Shown: piece after piece, positions 1 through 11,668 of the stretch
Position numbering within the stretch: the stretch's first letter is position 1
Layout of the letters: each line of letters begins with the position of its first letter
Assembly (NCBI RefSeq): GCF_016906535.1
Contig: NC_057383.1
Span: forward strand, 1,178,001 to 1,242,000
Length of the DNA stretch: 64,000 bases
Direction: 5' to 3'
From: Rhizoctonia solani
Taxonomy: Eukaryota; Basidiomycota; Agaricomycetes; Cantharellales; Ceratobasidiaceae
Position numbers and translations under genes: made by a program
Notes under the pieces: model-generated
The model's database searches: none
What the model was told of the DNA's origin: nothing
The model's input: the letters and a program-made list of their open reading frames with translations, nothing else

Positions 1-346
1 CTGTGACCGGTACATCTTTCTATCTTGTTCGCGCGGCCTGCCCCAGCATTTGCAGTCTAACAACAACATGACTATACTAAGATCCAAAAAAAGTGCCAGG
101 TAGTGAGAATGTTGGATATTGGATAAAATAGAGATATCCTCAATAAACAGAATAGTTGTGTGGCAATAAACGGCTGGTTTGACTTAATTATATACTTTAA
201 GACGTTAGCGCGTATGCTTCTTTCCTCCCGCCCGATCGGTGTACGTGCTAGGATTACTACGGATTTTCTTACTGAAAACGTACGCACGTTCAGATACATG
301 CAGATTTTCATTCAATAGGTAAAAATATGGTACATATAGCGATTTT
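1..346. other. Gene-poor left edge
   Basis: I see no convincing coding region here. The stretch lies downstream (3') of the minus-strand flavoprotein pseudogene and is AT-rich. Only short unsupported ORFs are present. Confidence 0.5.
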
Positions 347-1676
347 CTATTTACGCCGCGCCCAGAACTCTCCATCATATATAGAGCGAGCATAATGCAA
401 TTGCTTCTTCTGCTCGTAATCATCTCGGACCGTGTCAAATATGTTCTTTATCGAGTTAAAGTTAAACGACTCGCGTAACTCTGTGCTTGGCGATAATTGC
501 CTGGCCAGCATTATACCTACGTGCATCCCATGTGCAAAGCTGTTATCATTCCTTGGTATGAAAGCGGATCGAATGCAATTGCAGCATCGCCAACAGCACA
601 CCATTGACTGTCTTTGTCCCCGTACGGCGACAAAAACGAGGACCCAGCTGCCGTACATTGCGGATAGCTCATGTTGTTACCTGCCATTGGCCGGTAGTCC
701 ACATCTGTGATGATCTTCGATACATGCACGTGTCTGCGTGCAGTAGATCCATAAATCCATCCAGTCGCCGGGCAACCTTCGCGGGGGCGTCACAGTCATC
801 GGTATGGAATACGACAACGCGCTTTTGGTCGGAAAGCTGAGAGCTGTACCACCACCCAGTTTCCGTGGCCTCGACAAGTGTGCGATAGTCTGGATCTACG
901 TCTGTTGACGAAAAGACTGTATAAAATGCAATTAAACTATCAGCCTTGACTGTCTTTGCGCCAAGCTGGGAGGAGTAGTGTCAAAAATCAAGTGATACGT
1001 GTTCAGAAACGCGAACCCACTTTCTGTGCGACAGTAGCCTTTCGTCCGGACGCATCGATGAGCCACTTTGCGCGCAGAGTATGTTCTTCACCGGATTCAG
1101 AACGTACGACAAGTGTCCACCCATCAGAGTTCCTAAGGACTGACTTGAAGTTTGCGTTAATTAATTTGGATGATGTGGTGCTCCCATTATTGCAAACCGA
1201 ACGAACGTAAGCTCGTAGATCCTCTTCAAATGAGGCACGGTTGATATGCCAGCTTTCACCAGAGGGATCAATGGACGCGGGTGTCTCCTGCAAGTCCCGG
1301 GATTGCCACACAGAGGCATTTACTCTGGAGCGTGTATGAACTCCCTTTGCGATGTTTTGATCTAGACGCTCTGCGATTGAGGGAGATAGATAATGTAAGA
1401 ATCGTCTTGATTCGCCAGGCAGCGACTCTCCAATCTGCAGCTCCCAATATCAGCATATCATTCTTCGATAGAAAACCTAGACTTGGCTCACCTTGAAACG
1501 GGCTGGGTTAGCGTTATCAATAAGCGCAAAGGTGGCATCTGGGGCCGAGCGCATCAGGGACAAGGTCGTAGCACATCCAGCAATTCCGCCCCCAACCACA
1601 ATAACTGGGATACTGTGAGCAAGGGTAAGCTGGATTAAATGATATATTACATACCATCAAAGTCGGTCTGGTCCAT
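347..1676 (-). pseudogene. FAD-dependent oxidoreductase (flavin halogenase-like), frameshifted
   Basis: Read on the minus strand, a short first exon (MDQTDFDG) is followed after an intron by a Rossmann dinucleotide-binding motif, IPVIVVGGGIAGCA. Next come IGESLPGESRRFLHYLSP, a middle FAD-domain segment ending WLIDASGRKATVAQ, and a C-terminal flavin-binding block WCAVGDAAIAFDPLSYQGM. This order is typical of single-component FAD monooxygenases and tryptophan-halogenase-like enzymes. Introns fit near 1440-1483 and 945-1000. Two breaks cannot be removed by splicing: a one-base loss near 731-735, where the frame changes inside a conserved stretch, and another near 525-530, just after QGMITALHMG. 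The ends of the protein are otherwise recognisable, finishing FWARRK at the stop at 347. It is either a recent pseudogene or has two assembly errors. The substrate is unknown. Confidence 0.7.
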
Positions 1677-3304
1677 TGAGGTCACCGTCGAACCTAGCAA
1701 TGGCTGATTGTTTATATTCACTTTCTGCGCTGACGTTACGACAGGCTAAGTTTTCGGCCAGTGAGGGCCTAACAACAGCAGTGCGGGGTTATCATGCGAA
1801 CGCTTAGGGCCAGCTAGCCAATCGCGAATGAAGAGCAACACGAGTTCGAGTTAGTTCGCTCCGGTATTCTCCATTTGTGGATATTACACCTTTATTCCCG
1901 ATCAACGTTTAATCGATACCACGAGTTCATCAAAATATGACCGAGGATTTGGGGACGCCCACATACGTCATACCGTTACCTCGTCAATTTATTCTAAATA
2001 TGATACAGAACATATCTATTCTCTGTTCCAAGTAAGTTGCAACCGTAAAAAGTCTGCGCTAAGGCTACCAGAGATCAAGGCGACTGAGCGGCAACTTGAA
2101 TATAGCCCATTTCGGCAGCAATCACTTTGGACGTAAGGGCGGCCACCACGGTTTAAGTTGGTCCGAATAAGGTGTTGGCCGGAGAACAACACTGCTCGCC
2201 TATTTGTCCACCCGTTCATCCCACGTCGGTTGGCGGATGTGAGTATCAGCTTTGGGGCTCCTGACTGGCTCCTATTAGCAGGCGTGACAAAGGGTCTCTG
2301 ATCGATTCAAAATTTGAAAACCAAAGCTACGAAATTCTAGCTTGACTCTATTGAGCCATGGGGGAGACAAGTCTTCCAGGGCATCAATATTAAACCGATA
2401 GCGAATTAGAAGATCGTAGGGGAGGAGGCGTCGTTGCTTCACCCACACCCTACATTGGATTTCATGCTAATCCTCATCCGGAGGGCATAGTATATCATAG
2501 CCTACATAAACCCAGGTAACAGAGACGCTTCTTTCATTCTTCGCCCATGTCCCTTGAATCATTTCGGATGCACTCAACTGGCAAAGCAACCAAGCCATTC
2601 TCGGCGGGGTGGGATCAGCGCCGCGAGCTGAAGGTGGTACAACACCGCAATGCAAGCGAATACGCCCTCGACCACGATGTAAAATTAGAACGCACAAACG
2701 TTAATCCCCCTTTGAATGGTTTGAATGGTTTTGCGTAAAGTGTTCCCTGATGGTTTGCGCTTCAATAATGTATGATCATATTATTCTGTATGCGATGGCC
2801 AAGAATTTCAGATACGTTAGGCCTGGGTCGAACTTTATGATTTCATTCAATTAATATATTGTCCTTCATTATAATCCTATCGGAGCTCGAAATATTCGAT
2901 CGGATAGAGGATAGCGACGAAAGGAACATCTCCCATGCATTGTACATGTGAGATAAGTGAAGGGTGGAATCCAATTCATATATCAGCTGTATTTAGATCA
3001 TAGACGACTCGACCAAATTCCATATATAAACGGCCTACTACTGGAGTGTCTATGAGTTGAATGGGAGGAGTCAGGCAGCGGGCAGGGAGCTTGGCATGAC
3101 GGAAATTTCGAGATTTTATATTCGTGCAAAGAGGGCGTCGCGGTAGAGAGGTGACGCGACCCCTCAGACCACGTGACTTTTGGAACGCGCATCAAGGCGC
3201 GATCGAAGCGTTTGTTGCCTCATCTTCTATCGTGAAGAGCAGCGCCGCCCCAAGGCCCAGGATATACGCCACTTATAATCGCCTCTGGAAAGGCACCTTC
3301 GAAG
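1677..3304. other. Intergenic, no gene recognised
   Basis: This is the 1.6 kb between the start of the flavoprotein pseudogene and the SLX1 start. Only short ORFs without recognisable motifs occur on either strand. The right part must contain the SLX1 promoter. I see no RNA gene or repeat I can support. Confidence 0.5.
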
Positions 3305-5117
3305 ATGGCCTCTCGGACCACGTTGGGTGAGGACCAACACACCATTCCGGTGAGCGATAAAATCGAGACTCGTTTAGGCTCCAAGCGCTGATTGAGCAAC
3401 TTTGCTAGCTGTTTTACGCTTGTTATTTACTTCGGTCTGTCAAATCCAAATCTTCGCGTTCTACCTATGTTGGGAGCACCCCAGACCCCCCGCGTCGAAT
3501 TCGGCAGCATAACGGGGAGCTAACACAGGGCGCCTACAAAACTCGACGAGGTCGCCCATGGGTCATGACTATGATAGTGTATGGTTTCCCTTCCAAACTT
3601 GCTGCTCTCCAGGTTCGCCCATACTTGTCTCTGCCTCGAATACAATGGAATGAGTCTTCCAAAGTTTGAATGGGCATGGCAGCATCCATACCGGTCCAGG
3701 CATCTCCGTGTCCCTGAAACAACTCGAGGTGAGAACAATTACTCTCAGATCTTCAAACAGGACAGCCAAGCGAATTTTCTGAGAACCAAAATATTGTACG
3801 TTTCCATACTTGACAGGGCTACAAGAGCTAATGACCCTTCCAGTGTTGCACACACAATGCTGAGCGTTGCTCCTTACAGTACATGGCCACTGCATGTCAA
3901 GATCTTTACTGACGAGGCCAAAAATATATGGGACGAGATTTGCAGGGTAGACACGAACGGGCCGCTCCCCGAAGGATCGACGGTTTCGGTCGAACTCGAA
4001 GGTGTAGACGGGAGAGCGTATGTTCCCGTCTCTCGACGTACCCAGATGCGTACAGGTCCAATCGACGTTAAAGATAGTATGTTCCTTGTGATCTTTTTGA
4101 GTTTGATGCTCACAGTGTACAGCCAAGTTCAATTCATCGCACATCCATAAGTACCAGTCACTTGTGAACCAACAGACTCAGCTGTCGTGTTGTATATGTA
4201 GCTCAGAAATCGACGTCAAGCGCGTGGTGAGCAACTCAGGTTACCTGTCTCGATGGCAATCAATTATCGGTTCTTAGGATCATCTACGTATAGCACTTTG
4301 CCCCGGAGGAGACTGTACCGCAATTTCACATTTAGACTGCCTGGCTCGGTCGTTCATCAAACACCCATCCAACCCTCCGGGGTTGATTCCTCGAGGCGGT
4401 ATCTGCAAAGCCTGCGAGCAATATACACTATGGGGTGATGTCGTTCGGGGATGTTACCGTCGGGCTCGTGGTGGTCTGCAACAACCTGACTTGGGACAAG
4501 ACCCAGAAGACAACGATCAAGAAGCAAGTGCTCAGGCAGTTGATGACCTCTCTCGCCATATAAATGCTCTGCAAATTAGTGGATCTCCTCGAAAGGCACG
4601 CACTGTCAAATCAACAGCCCCGAAAAGTTGCGCCAAGTCTACTTCTCGAGCGACTAGGCGTAATGTCCAGAAGGCTAGGGTGATTGATTCCGACGTCGAG
4701 GATTTTGGGGCCGAAATGGATGCAGTGGATTGCGACACAGAGGATTCGGAACCCGCTCACCCATCACGAAGGCAAAATGCATCGGTTGCGAGCTATCAGC
4801 GTGCCTCTAAACCCACAAAGGCCAAAAATATTCTAGGGTCTTGCGACAAGACACGGAGTATTGATGAAGTCGTTCGTCGGGCTTTGGATAAAATGCCGAT
4901 TTCCGGTCTTGGTGAATCGATGCAAGCGCGCTCAACCCTAAGTATGACTCCAAGTCGCCAGAAATCCACCAAATCGAGGAACGGGATCGGGCCCGGTGCT
5001 CAAGGACAAATAGCGATAACTGTCGACGAGGAGAACGGTAACTTTGGAACACCGCGCGACGCCTCTAGACCAAAGAGGACGCCATCTCCAGAGTATATCG
5101 ATCTCGAAGGTATCTAG
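3305..5117 (+). CDS. SLX1: Structure-specific endonuclease catalytic subunit SLX1
   Basis: SLX1 is the GIY-YIG nuclease that cuts branched DNA together with SLX4. Six exons (3305-3349, 3409-3612, 3665-3795, 3844-4076, 4123-4226, 4278-5117) join in frame to about 518 residues. The N-terminal domain shows [10 protein letters not shown], then [20 protein letters not shown], then [18 protein letters not shown], and [15 protein letters not shown], the classic SLX1 series. Then comes [12 protein letters not shown] and a C-terminal Cys-rich RING-like finger: [48 protein letters not shown]. The last 220 or so residues are charged, Ser-rich and probably disordered, longer than in yeast Slx1. The start at 3305 is chosen because it splices directly to LFYACYLL. 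All introns are 46-60 bases. The gene is convergent with the duplicated block that begins about 320 bases downstream. Confidence 0.93.
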
Positions 5118-5439
5118 GCGTTTATTTGGCGGGGGAGAAGTTCTGTTTTGCCGGTATCTGGTGAAGGCATCTTGTAGCTATTGGACACATGTGCGTTAAA
5201 TATGGACGGTGATAATCAAAAATGACTGGTAGTACATGATAAATATTATTTTAAGGGCATTCTGTTTTGTTCATTTTGGCGCGTGACAATCGCATGAAAC
5301 ATGAGATATCAAGGTCAATTCAAGCACGCATGAATACAACAAATAGATTACATCATACCATACTCAGTATGTTACATGACAGCTACTCAAGAAATTCACT
5401 TGGAAGGTACATTAGCAGGAATCTCCGTTTCTTAGCCTC
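5118..5439. other. SLX1 downstream spacer up to the duplication border
   Basis: AT-rich spacer with no recognisable gene. Similarity to the right-hand duplicated copy stops abruptly at about 5440, just past the stop region of the CHAT pseudogene. This marks the outer breakpoint of the left arm. Confidence 0.5.
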
Positions 5440-5442
5440 ATC

Positions 5443-8400
5443 CTACGATCCAATATGATATAGCATGCCCATCGCCAAACTCCTCCTCTCCCACCTTCTC
5501 ACGCAGCGCAGCGACAGCACTGTGCAGCGCCGACCCGCCTCTCCATTCCCCACCTTTCCTTCCTTCATCAGCTCCCATATACTCTGTCTGCTATGAACGG
5601 CGCGTCCGCATCTTTCACCGACCACCTTGTCGCAATCACGCTCGGATACCCAGCCATCAGCATGCCCGACGCAAGGTGTATCGCTTCGTCCGGCAGCTTA
5701 TGGTCGCCTGTCGCGGTCTGACAAGCCGACAGAAACGCGAGCCCCTTGTTCCTGAAAGACCGTCGGTTGATCGCAGCAGATCGAGTGTGCCGTCGTGTAG
5801 GAAGAACCCGCTCTTGGTAGCGTTTATGACGTTCTGATGAGCATGGCAGGCAAGATGCACCCAGTCATGCTCATCCATAGCATCGAGCACGGCGGCTGTC
5901 GTCGCCTGGCTATCTATGAGCTGCGAGTACTCGCCCTTGCTTTGTGTATGCGCTTTGATGAGCTCGAGCTCGGTAGTCGTGCCAGGTAGGGTGTGCTTGG
6001 GTGTGTTTGCTTGACCGATTGCCAGCACTCGAGGGCGCTGCTGAGTATACTCGGGGTAGATGCGAGAAGAGCAGTAAGCGTGGGCGTGTATGACGATACG
6101 ACATAGTTGAATACTCTGCATCCAGGCTGACCATAGTCACCAGCAGCATGCAGTGGCAAGAAGGATAGTACGCCGGTGGGACACCAGGTGACATGTGGCA
6201 AGTCCGAGCCGCTCTCTGGCACGCTTTCCTGCGCAGGTACGGTCAGCGAGGAGAAAAATAAATCGTAGAGGTGACCATACCATATACCCAAGAAAGTCCA
6301 ACACTGGCTTGACGATGTCGGTCCAGAGATCAAGTAGCACGCTGGCAAACCCATCTTTGTATCCTGGCACTGGTATGAGTCTGACCCCACGCTCGCGAAG
6401 GTTCTTGTTCCAAAGTGACGCTTCCATCTTGTCACGAGCTTCTTGAGCCTTCTTCTTTGTGAAGTTAGGAAGATGGACGTGGCTGATAGTAACTTGGCCG
6501 GGAATGATGACAAGTGCGTCACAGCAGCGTTCGCTGCAGTTGATCACAATCACGGGCCCGCTCCGGGCAGCATCAATGAGCCGAACCGACCTCATGGGCA
6601 GAAGAAAGTCCTCGAACCCGTCCAAAGTGCGGATCTGAGTCAATAAGCGATTATAGCTTATAGCTAAGTCGTGCCGGTCAATCGATGTCTTGAGCTCGGG
6701 CGTGAGCTTACGAGATGCGGAAGACTCAGTATCAGTCTGATGCAAGGCGTTTGATATCGTGTGAAGCTGAGTAGCTATGTCCGGGTGGGATTTGTGAAGG
6801 CGGTCAAGAGGCGAGCGAAGCGCAAGGCTCTGGCTCCAGACCACACACCGTGCATGCTCTAGCCACTCAAGAGCGACATCGAATGCGGAGGAGAGGATCG
6901 CAGTCGATGCTGCGTTGACAGCTAGATCCTCGGCCATCAGTAGGTCCTGGTACTGCTGGTCTGTAGGTGCACCCAGCCATATGAACTGGGGCAGAAGATT
7001 GACTGCAGTTCTATATGCTTCCATGCAATCATCGGGGTTATGTTTTGCAGCGCGCTGTGCCCATTCAAGCGCATACATGAACCTGTTTTGTGGCGGTCCA
7101 GCTAATAGCTGGGCAGCTGTGCGAAGAGAAAGCATGGCGCTGGATAAGGAGGGTTTATAGCTAGTATGGTCATAATGGGTAAAATAAGAGAGTGATAAGC
7201 TGAAGTGGTGTCGAGACAGATCTGGGTGGTCATCTGAGGTCAGTGCGACCGCACGAGACTTGTACTCCATTGACTTTGCGAGGTCGTTCATGTCGCCCGT
7301 GCGCTGGAATCGATCACTGTAGCCCACTCCTAGACTAGCAAGCCGTTGCGGTAGGTGTGGGTGATTGTCGGGGGTCAGCTCAACCGCACGAGACTTGTAC
7401 TCCATTGACTTTGCAAGGTCGCTCATGTCGCCCGTGCGCTTGAATCGATCACTGTAGTCCACTCCTAGAATAGCAAGCCGTTGCGGTAGGTGTGGGTGAT
7501 CGTCGGGGGTCAGCTTGACCGCACGAGACGAGTACTCCATTGACTTTGCAAGGTCGTTCATATCGCCCGTGTGCTTGAATCGATCACTGTAGTCCACTCC
7601 TAGACTAGCAAGCCGTTGCGGTAGGTGTGGGTGATTGTTGGGGGTCAGCTCGACCGCACGAGAGAAGTACTCAATTGACTTTGTGAGGTCTTCATGTCAC
7701 CCGTGCGCTTGAATCGATCACTGTAGTCCACTCCTAGACTAGCAAACCGTTGCGGTAGGTGTGGGTGATTGTCGGGGGTCAGCTCGACCGCACGAGATTT
7801 GTACTCCATTGACTTTGCAAGGTTGTTCATGTCGCCTGTGCGCTTGAATCGATCATTGTAGTCCACTCCTAGATTAGCAAGCTGTTGCGGTAGGTGCGGG
7901 TGACTGTCGGGGGTCAGCTCGACCGCACAAGAGAAGTACTCAATTGACTTTGCGAGGTCGTTCATGTCGCCCGTGCGCTTGAATCGATCACTGTAGCCCA
8001 CTCCTAGAATAGCAAGCCGTTGCGGTAGGTGTGGGTGATTGTCGGGGGTCAGCTCAACCGCACGAGACGAGTACTCCATTGACTTTGCGAGGTCGTTCAT
8101 GTCACCCGTGCGCTGGAATCGATCATTGTAGTCCACTCCTAGATTAGCAAGCTGTTGCGGTAGGTGCGGGTGACTGTCGGGGGTCAGCTCGACCGCACAA
8201 GAGAAGTACTCAATTGACTTTGCGAGGTCGTTCATGTCGCCCGTGCGCTTGAATCGATCACTGTAGCCCACTCCTAGAATAGCAAGCCGTTGCGGTAGGT
8301 GTGGGTGATTGTCAGGGGTCAGCTCGACCGCACAAGAGAAGTACTCCATTGACTTTGCGAGGTCGTTCATGTCGCCCGTGCGCTGGAATCGATCATTGTA

Positions 8401-8973
8401 GTCCACTCCTAGATTAGCAAGCTGTTGCGGTAGGTGTGGGTGATTGTTGGGGGTCAGCTCAACCGCACGAGACTTGTACTCCATTGACTTTGCGAGGTCG
8501 TTCATGTCACCCGTGCGCTTGAATCGTTCACTGTAGTCTACCCCAAGCTTAGCAAGTTGACCTGCTATGGCAGAATCATCGTAAGGAATCAATGATAGAG
8601 CCTGGTCGTCATATTCTATAGCCTTCTCAATGTTGTCTAGCTTTCCGTAGCGCTGAAACTCCCTACGATGAGAAGATGCTAACTCGGCTAGCTCCTTGTA
8701 ATCTGTGATTATACGCATTGGCATATAGACAATGTATCCAAGCTGACTCTCACCACTCACTCAGAGGTGTATCCGTGCTAGCTTCTATCGCTTTGTGTTT
8801 CTCTCCGGCTTCTTCGCTATGCTCCAAAGCTTGCTCTGATCCGCTCTTGCCCTGTAGTTCCAGCATAAGTTCAGGCCACCCCAGTATGATATTTATTCTA
8901 CACTTTTACTTGCCGATTCAACCTCAGGTGTACAATCTGTGCTCTCTTTCTTATTTGGATGTGTGCTTTCCAT
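5443..8973 (-). pseudogene. TPR-CHAT protein pseudogene (left copy)
   Basis: This is the minus-strand paralogue of the intact gene at 56418-60232. The same exon order can be traced: MESTHPNKKES start near 8973, a small exon with KSGSEQALEHSEEAGEK, then the TPR array and the CHAT region with WVHLACHAHQN. Comparison with the intact copy shows at least five single-base deletions. They lie near 7689 (seventh TPR repeat), 6031, 5778 (between LHDGTLDL and the catalytic Cys region), 5530 and 5459. The catalytic Cys segment is therefore out of frame and a functional protease-like domain is unlikely. The array has 10 repeats here against 12 in the intact gene. A truncated protein of about 370 residues with seven TPR units could still be made from the 5' part, but I see no evidence that it is. 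Confidence 0.88.
7238..8556 (-). repeat. Tandem array of about ten 132-base TPR-encoding repeats (left copy)
   Basis: Each unit encodes about 44 residues of the form LGVDYSDRFKRTGDMNDLAK followed by SMEY, RAVELTP and HPHLPQR. Units alternate between NLGVDYND and ILGVGYSD types, so part of the array looks like a duplicated pair of repeats. The seventh unit carries the one-base deletion at about 7689. Confidence 0.88.
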
Positions 8974-9398
8974 CATGCTCCGAGTCTACTATTCAATCCC
9001 TTATCCTTCAGTCCGCAGTGGTTTACGCCCCTCTTCAGTTATCCGAACAATTGTCTGCACCTCAATCACTAGGACCGAACAAGTAGACTGAGCTGGTCGA
9101 GTTCTGCCTGGATTTATGCACCTGGGATCCGTATTGTACTCTTCAGGCAAAATAGTCACTGCTGTGGTGGGGAGTTGGTAGTCACACTCTTCATGCTTTC
9201 ACATTTTATCTCTGCTCGTCCACTTTGGTCCTGTGCAGGTGTACATCCATCCCCTTGTACCATTTTGCTCATCATACCTGTTCTATTGGCGTTTAGGCTG
9301 TGTACCTCGTGTACAGAAGCACCCATTGCCCCGTTCACGCACACATGTAGATGCCGTAAGCTGCTTCCTCTTTTATTGCTTATCAGTTTCCGCACTGG

Positions 9399-10301
9399 AA
9401 CTTGAGGAGCATCGCGTGTCGCGACCCATACCTTGCTTTAGATGGCTTTTTAATTCTCATCACACAAGTAATGTCGCTCAAAAAAGATGGTAAGGATGGT
9501 AACTACAATTCACATCCCCGTAAAGACATAAAACGTCAACCGCAAGCAAATGGGGGCCTTATCGATCAGAGCTTTTAGCTCACACACACCCATGGATTTT
9601 TTTAATTGTACATTTTGACGGACACTAACACGTAAAACAGAATATAAATAAGAGACAAGGGCAGCTATCACGTGTGTACATGCCATATCTACAATTATAG
9701 AATAATATGGAGTGGGGGTTATTTGGAGACAAACAAGATCAAACAAACAAAAAACCTTAATCACAATTGAAAGCCTGTGTGATCTATGGAGCTTGATTAG
9801 ATATTTTCCACTCTTGCCAATTGTTACTCACCTTAAAATTCCCAATGTGTCATGACCTTAATTGGCATGACACATTTTTCTACTATTTTCTATCTTTTTT
9901 CTGAGACAGTTTCCTTTTTTGGTATATATTTATGACTCATCAAGATCACATGACATATTTGATATATGATGTGAAATTGTAAATGACTCACTGTTTTGTA
10001 CTGTTGTTTTCAATGTGGCTTCTCTCTTGTATATAAACTAGGTCAAGTTGCCGCTGGAATAGCAAGACTTGACCTCTTTGTCAATTCATCCTAAGCTCAC
10101 TCCTACCCTTTGCCCAGGCCCCTAGTTGGCCATCAGTGCACCTTACTAAGAAACCCATAACCCAGGCCTAGTTGCCCTCTACCCTACCATACCCCTTGGC
10201 CCTTTGTTGGCCCTCTACCCTGTTTCATAGTCCATTGGTGATAGGGCCACGGACTTTAAATCTACTTGTATCATAGGTCCAAGCTTAGTTGTGACACAAT
10301 G
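9399..10301. other. AT-rich leading part of the insertion, no gene seen
   Basis: Low-complexity, AT-rich DNA with many poly-A/T runs. The first bases include a short palindromic stretch, TCGCGTGTCGCGA, at about 9412-9424. No coding region is supported. Composition differs clearly from the neighbouring gene-rich DNA. Confidence 0.45.
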
Positions 10302-11033
10302 TTACTCATGTACATGATCCTGGGATTGGATAGCTGGTGGGAATAGGGGTGGGAACAGGGAAAAGTAGGTCTGGGTGGACACATGCTCCCCATTGCTTAC
10401 TTCATCTGGGTTGTAGTCTAGGCCTTCCATATCTGTAGCTCTCTGGGTCTGGATGTTTTGAGGTTGGAAGCAGTGGAAGAATGTTGGGATTGATCTAGCA
10501 GGAAGTTGGGCACTTCTAGGGGCTCTAGTAACACAGGCATGTGGAAGAAGGGGTGGAAGAGCGGGGGTAGGAAGAGCGGGGGTAGGAAGAGCGGGGGTAG
10601 GAAGTGCAGGGCGGTTGGCACTCCTATAAAAAGCAGTTACATCTAGTTCATAAGTAGGTGCTTCTAATCCTGCTTGACGCTCAAGTTCCATGATTGTCCA
10701 GATATGGTACCTGCGGATAAAAAAAGGTTCCACCTTAAAACCACCATGCCATATAAAGGCATACACTGGGAATGGGAAAAGGAACCGCCCAGGTACAATA
10801 GGATTCAGGTTCACCTCACTACCAGCGCTCTGGTACTGCACCCCCACCTTCCTACCAGGGACCATAAAAATGATGAGCTTGAATTGGCAAAGTACAACTA
10901 GTAGCCCAGTAAACACAGTGACTCCACACAATACCATGGTGTACCAGAAGTTTGGGTCAGCTCTGGGAGTGTAGGAAGGGGATGATGTGGCAGTTACAGT
11001 AAGACCAGTGGAAGAGGGTGGTTGGAGAAGCAT
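10302..11033 (-). CDS. Unknown cargo protein with a membrane segment and ALPTP repeats
   Basis: An open frame of about 243 residues from an ATG at 11033 (the frame is open further upstream without another ATG). It has one clear hydrophobic segment, FWYTMVLCGVTVFTGLLVVL, near residues 28-55. A basic/aromatic region follows, with YHIWTIMELERQ. After that comes a Pro-rich tract of four PALPT-type repeats. The C-terminus is acidic and polar. I do not recognise a family. It lies in the Helitron-bearing block on the opposite strand to the Rep-helicase, so it could be captured host DNA or a gene of a nested element. Introns in the 3' part cannot be excluded. Confidence 0.4.
   Translation of the reverse strand: MLLQPPSSTGLTVTATSSPSYTPRADPNFWYTMVLCGVTVFTGLLVVLCQFKLIIFMVPGRKVGVQYQSAGSEVNLNPIVPGRFLFPFPVYAFIWHGGFKVEPFFIRRYHIWTIMELERQAGLEAPTYELDVTAFYRSANRPALPTPALPTPALPTPALPPLLPHACVTRAPRSAQLPARSIPTFFHCFQPQNIQTQRATDMEGLDYNPDEVSNGEHVSTQTYFSLFPPLFPPAIQSQDHVHE
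10557..10614 (-). repeat. 15-base tandem repeat coding ALPTP
   Basis: Three to four near-perfect copies of a 15-base unit (GGGTAGGAAGAGCGG on the plus strand) sit inside the unknown cargo gene. They encode a Pro-Thr-Pro-Ala-Leu repeat. The unit length is a multiple of three, so the frame is kept. Confidence 0.8.
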
Positions 11034-11668
11034 TTTAGTAAAAATAACAATTGGTAAGATCAAGAGCCAAGATTGCAGTACAATGCAGGTTAGGTATGGG
11101 ATGTTGGTGCAAAAATTGGACAAACCTTGAGCTTAAGTACCTTTCCAATTTGAAAGCACCCTGGATATCAAAATCAAGCGCACCCTGTGAATATACTCTT
11201 GGACTCAAATTAGGTCAGATTGCTGACACGTTGTAACCTTCTCTTTCTTCTAGAACTCTCAGTCAGCTGAAACAACGGAAAAACAGGTGGAATAGATCAT
11301 TGGAAGAATCCAGTGGCTAGGGCCCTGAAAGTCCCCAGTAGTTTGGGCCTTGGCAATTGGGACATTTGATAATCAAGAAGTGTGCCTGTTTAAGGTTTGG
11401 TGTTTCTGGACAAGTGTTTACATACTGTACTCAATAAGAAAGAAAATTGGTCACAGTCACAACAGCCTTCAATACAACATTGAAATTTCTAATGTTTTAA
11501 AATGTGTTGGGGGTTAATTCAGAGGACATTTCCATGTCTATTATAGTGATATCAATCTAACATTGAAGGTTAATTACATCAATGGAAGCCATATTTGCAT
11601 TTTGGAGACGTACTTGGGGTTAGAAAAAGTAATTGGAAAAATGCTATGCACTCCATGTGCTTTATTCC

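Larger units (their letters stand above)
5440..9398 (-). repeat. Left arm (outer part) of inverted segmental duplication
   Basis: The sequence here matches the right-hand segment from about 55990 to 60236 in reverse complement. It includes the entire TPR-CHAT gene and its upstream region. Similarity stays high through 9391-9398, then breaks where the Helitron-bearing block begins, and resumes at 22097. Arm lengths differ mainly because this copy has two fewer 132-base TPR repeats. Confidence 0.9.
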
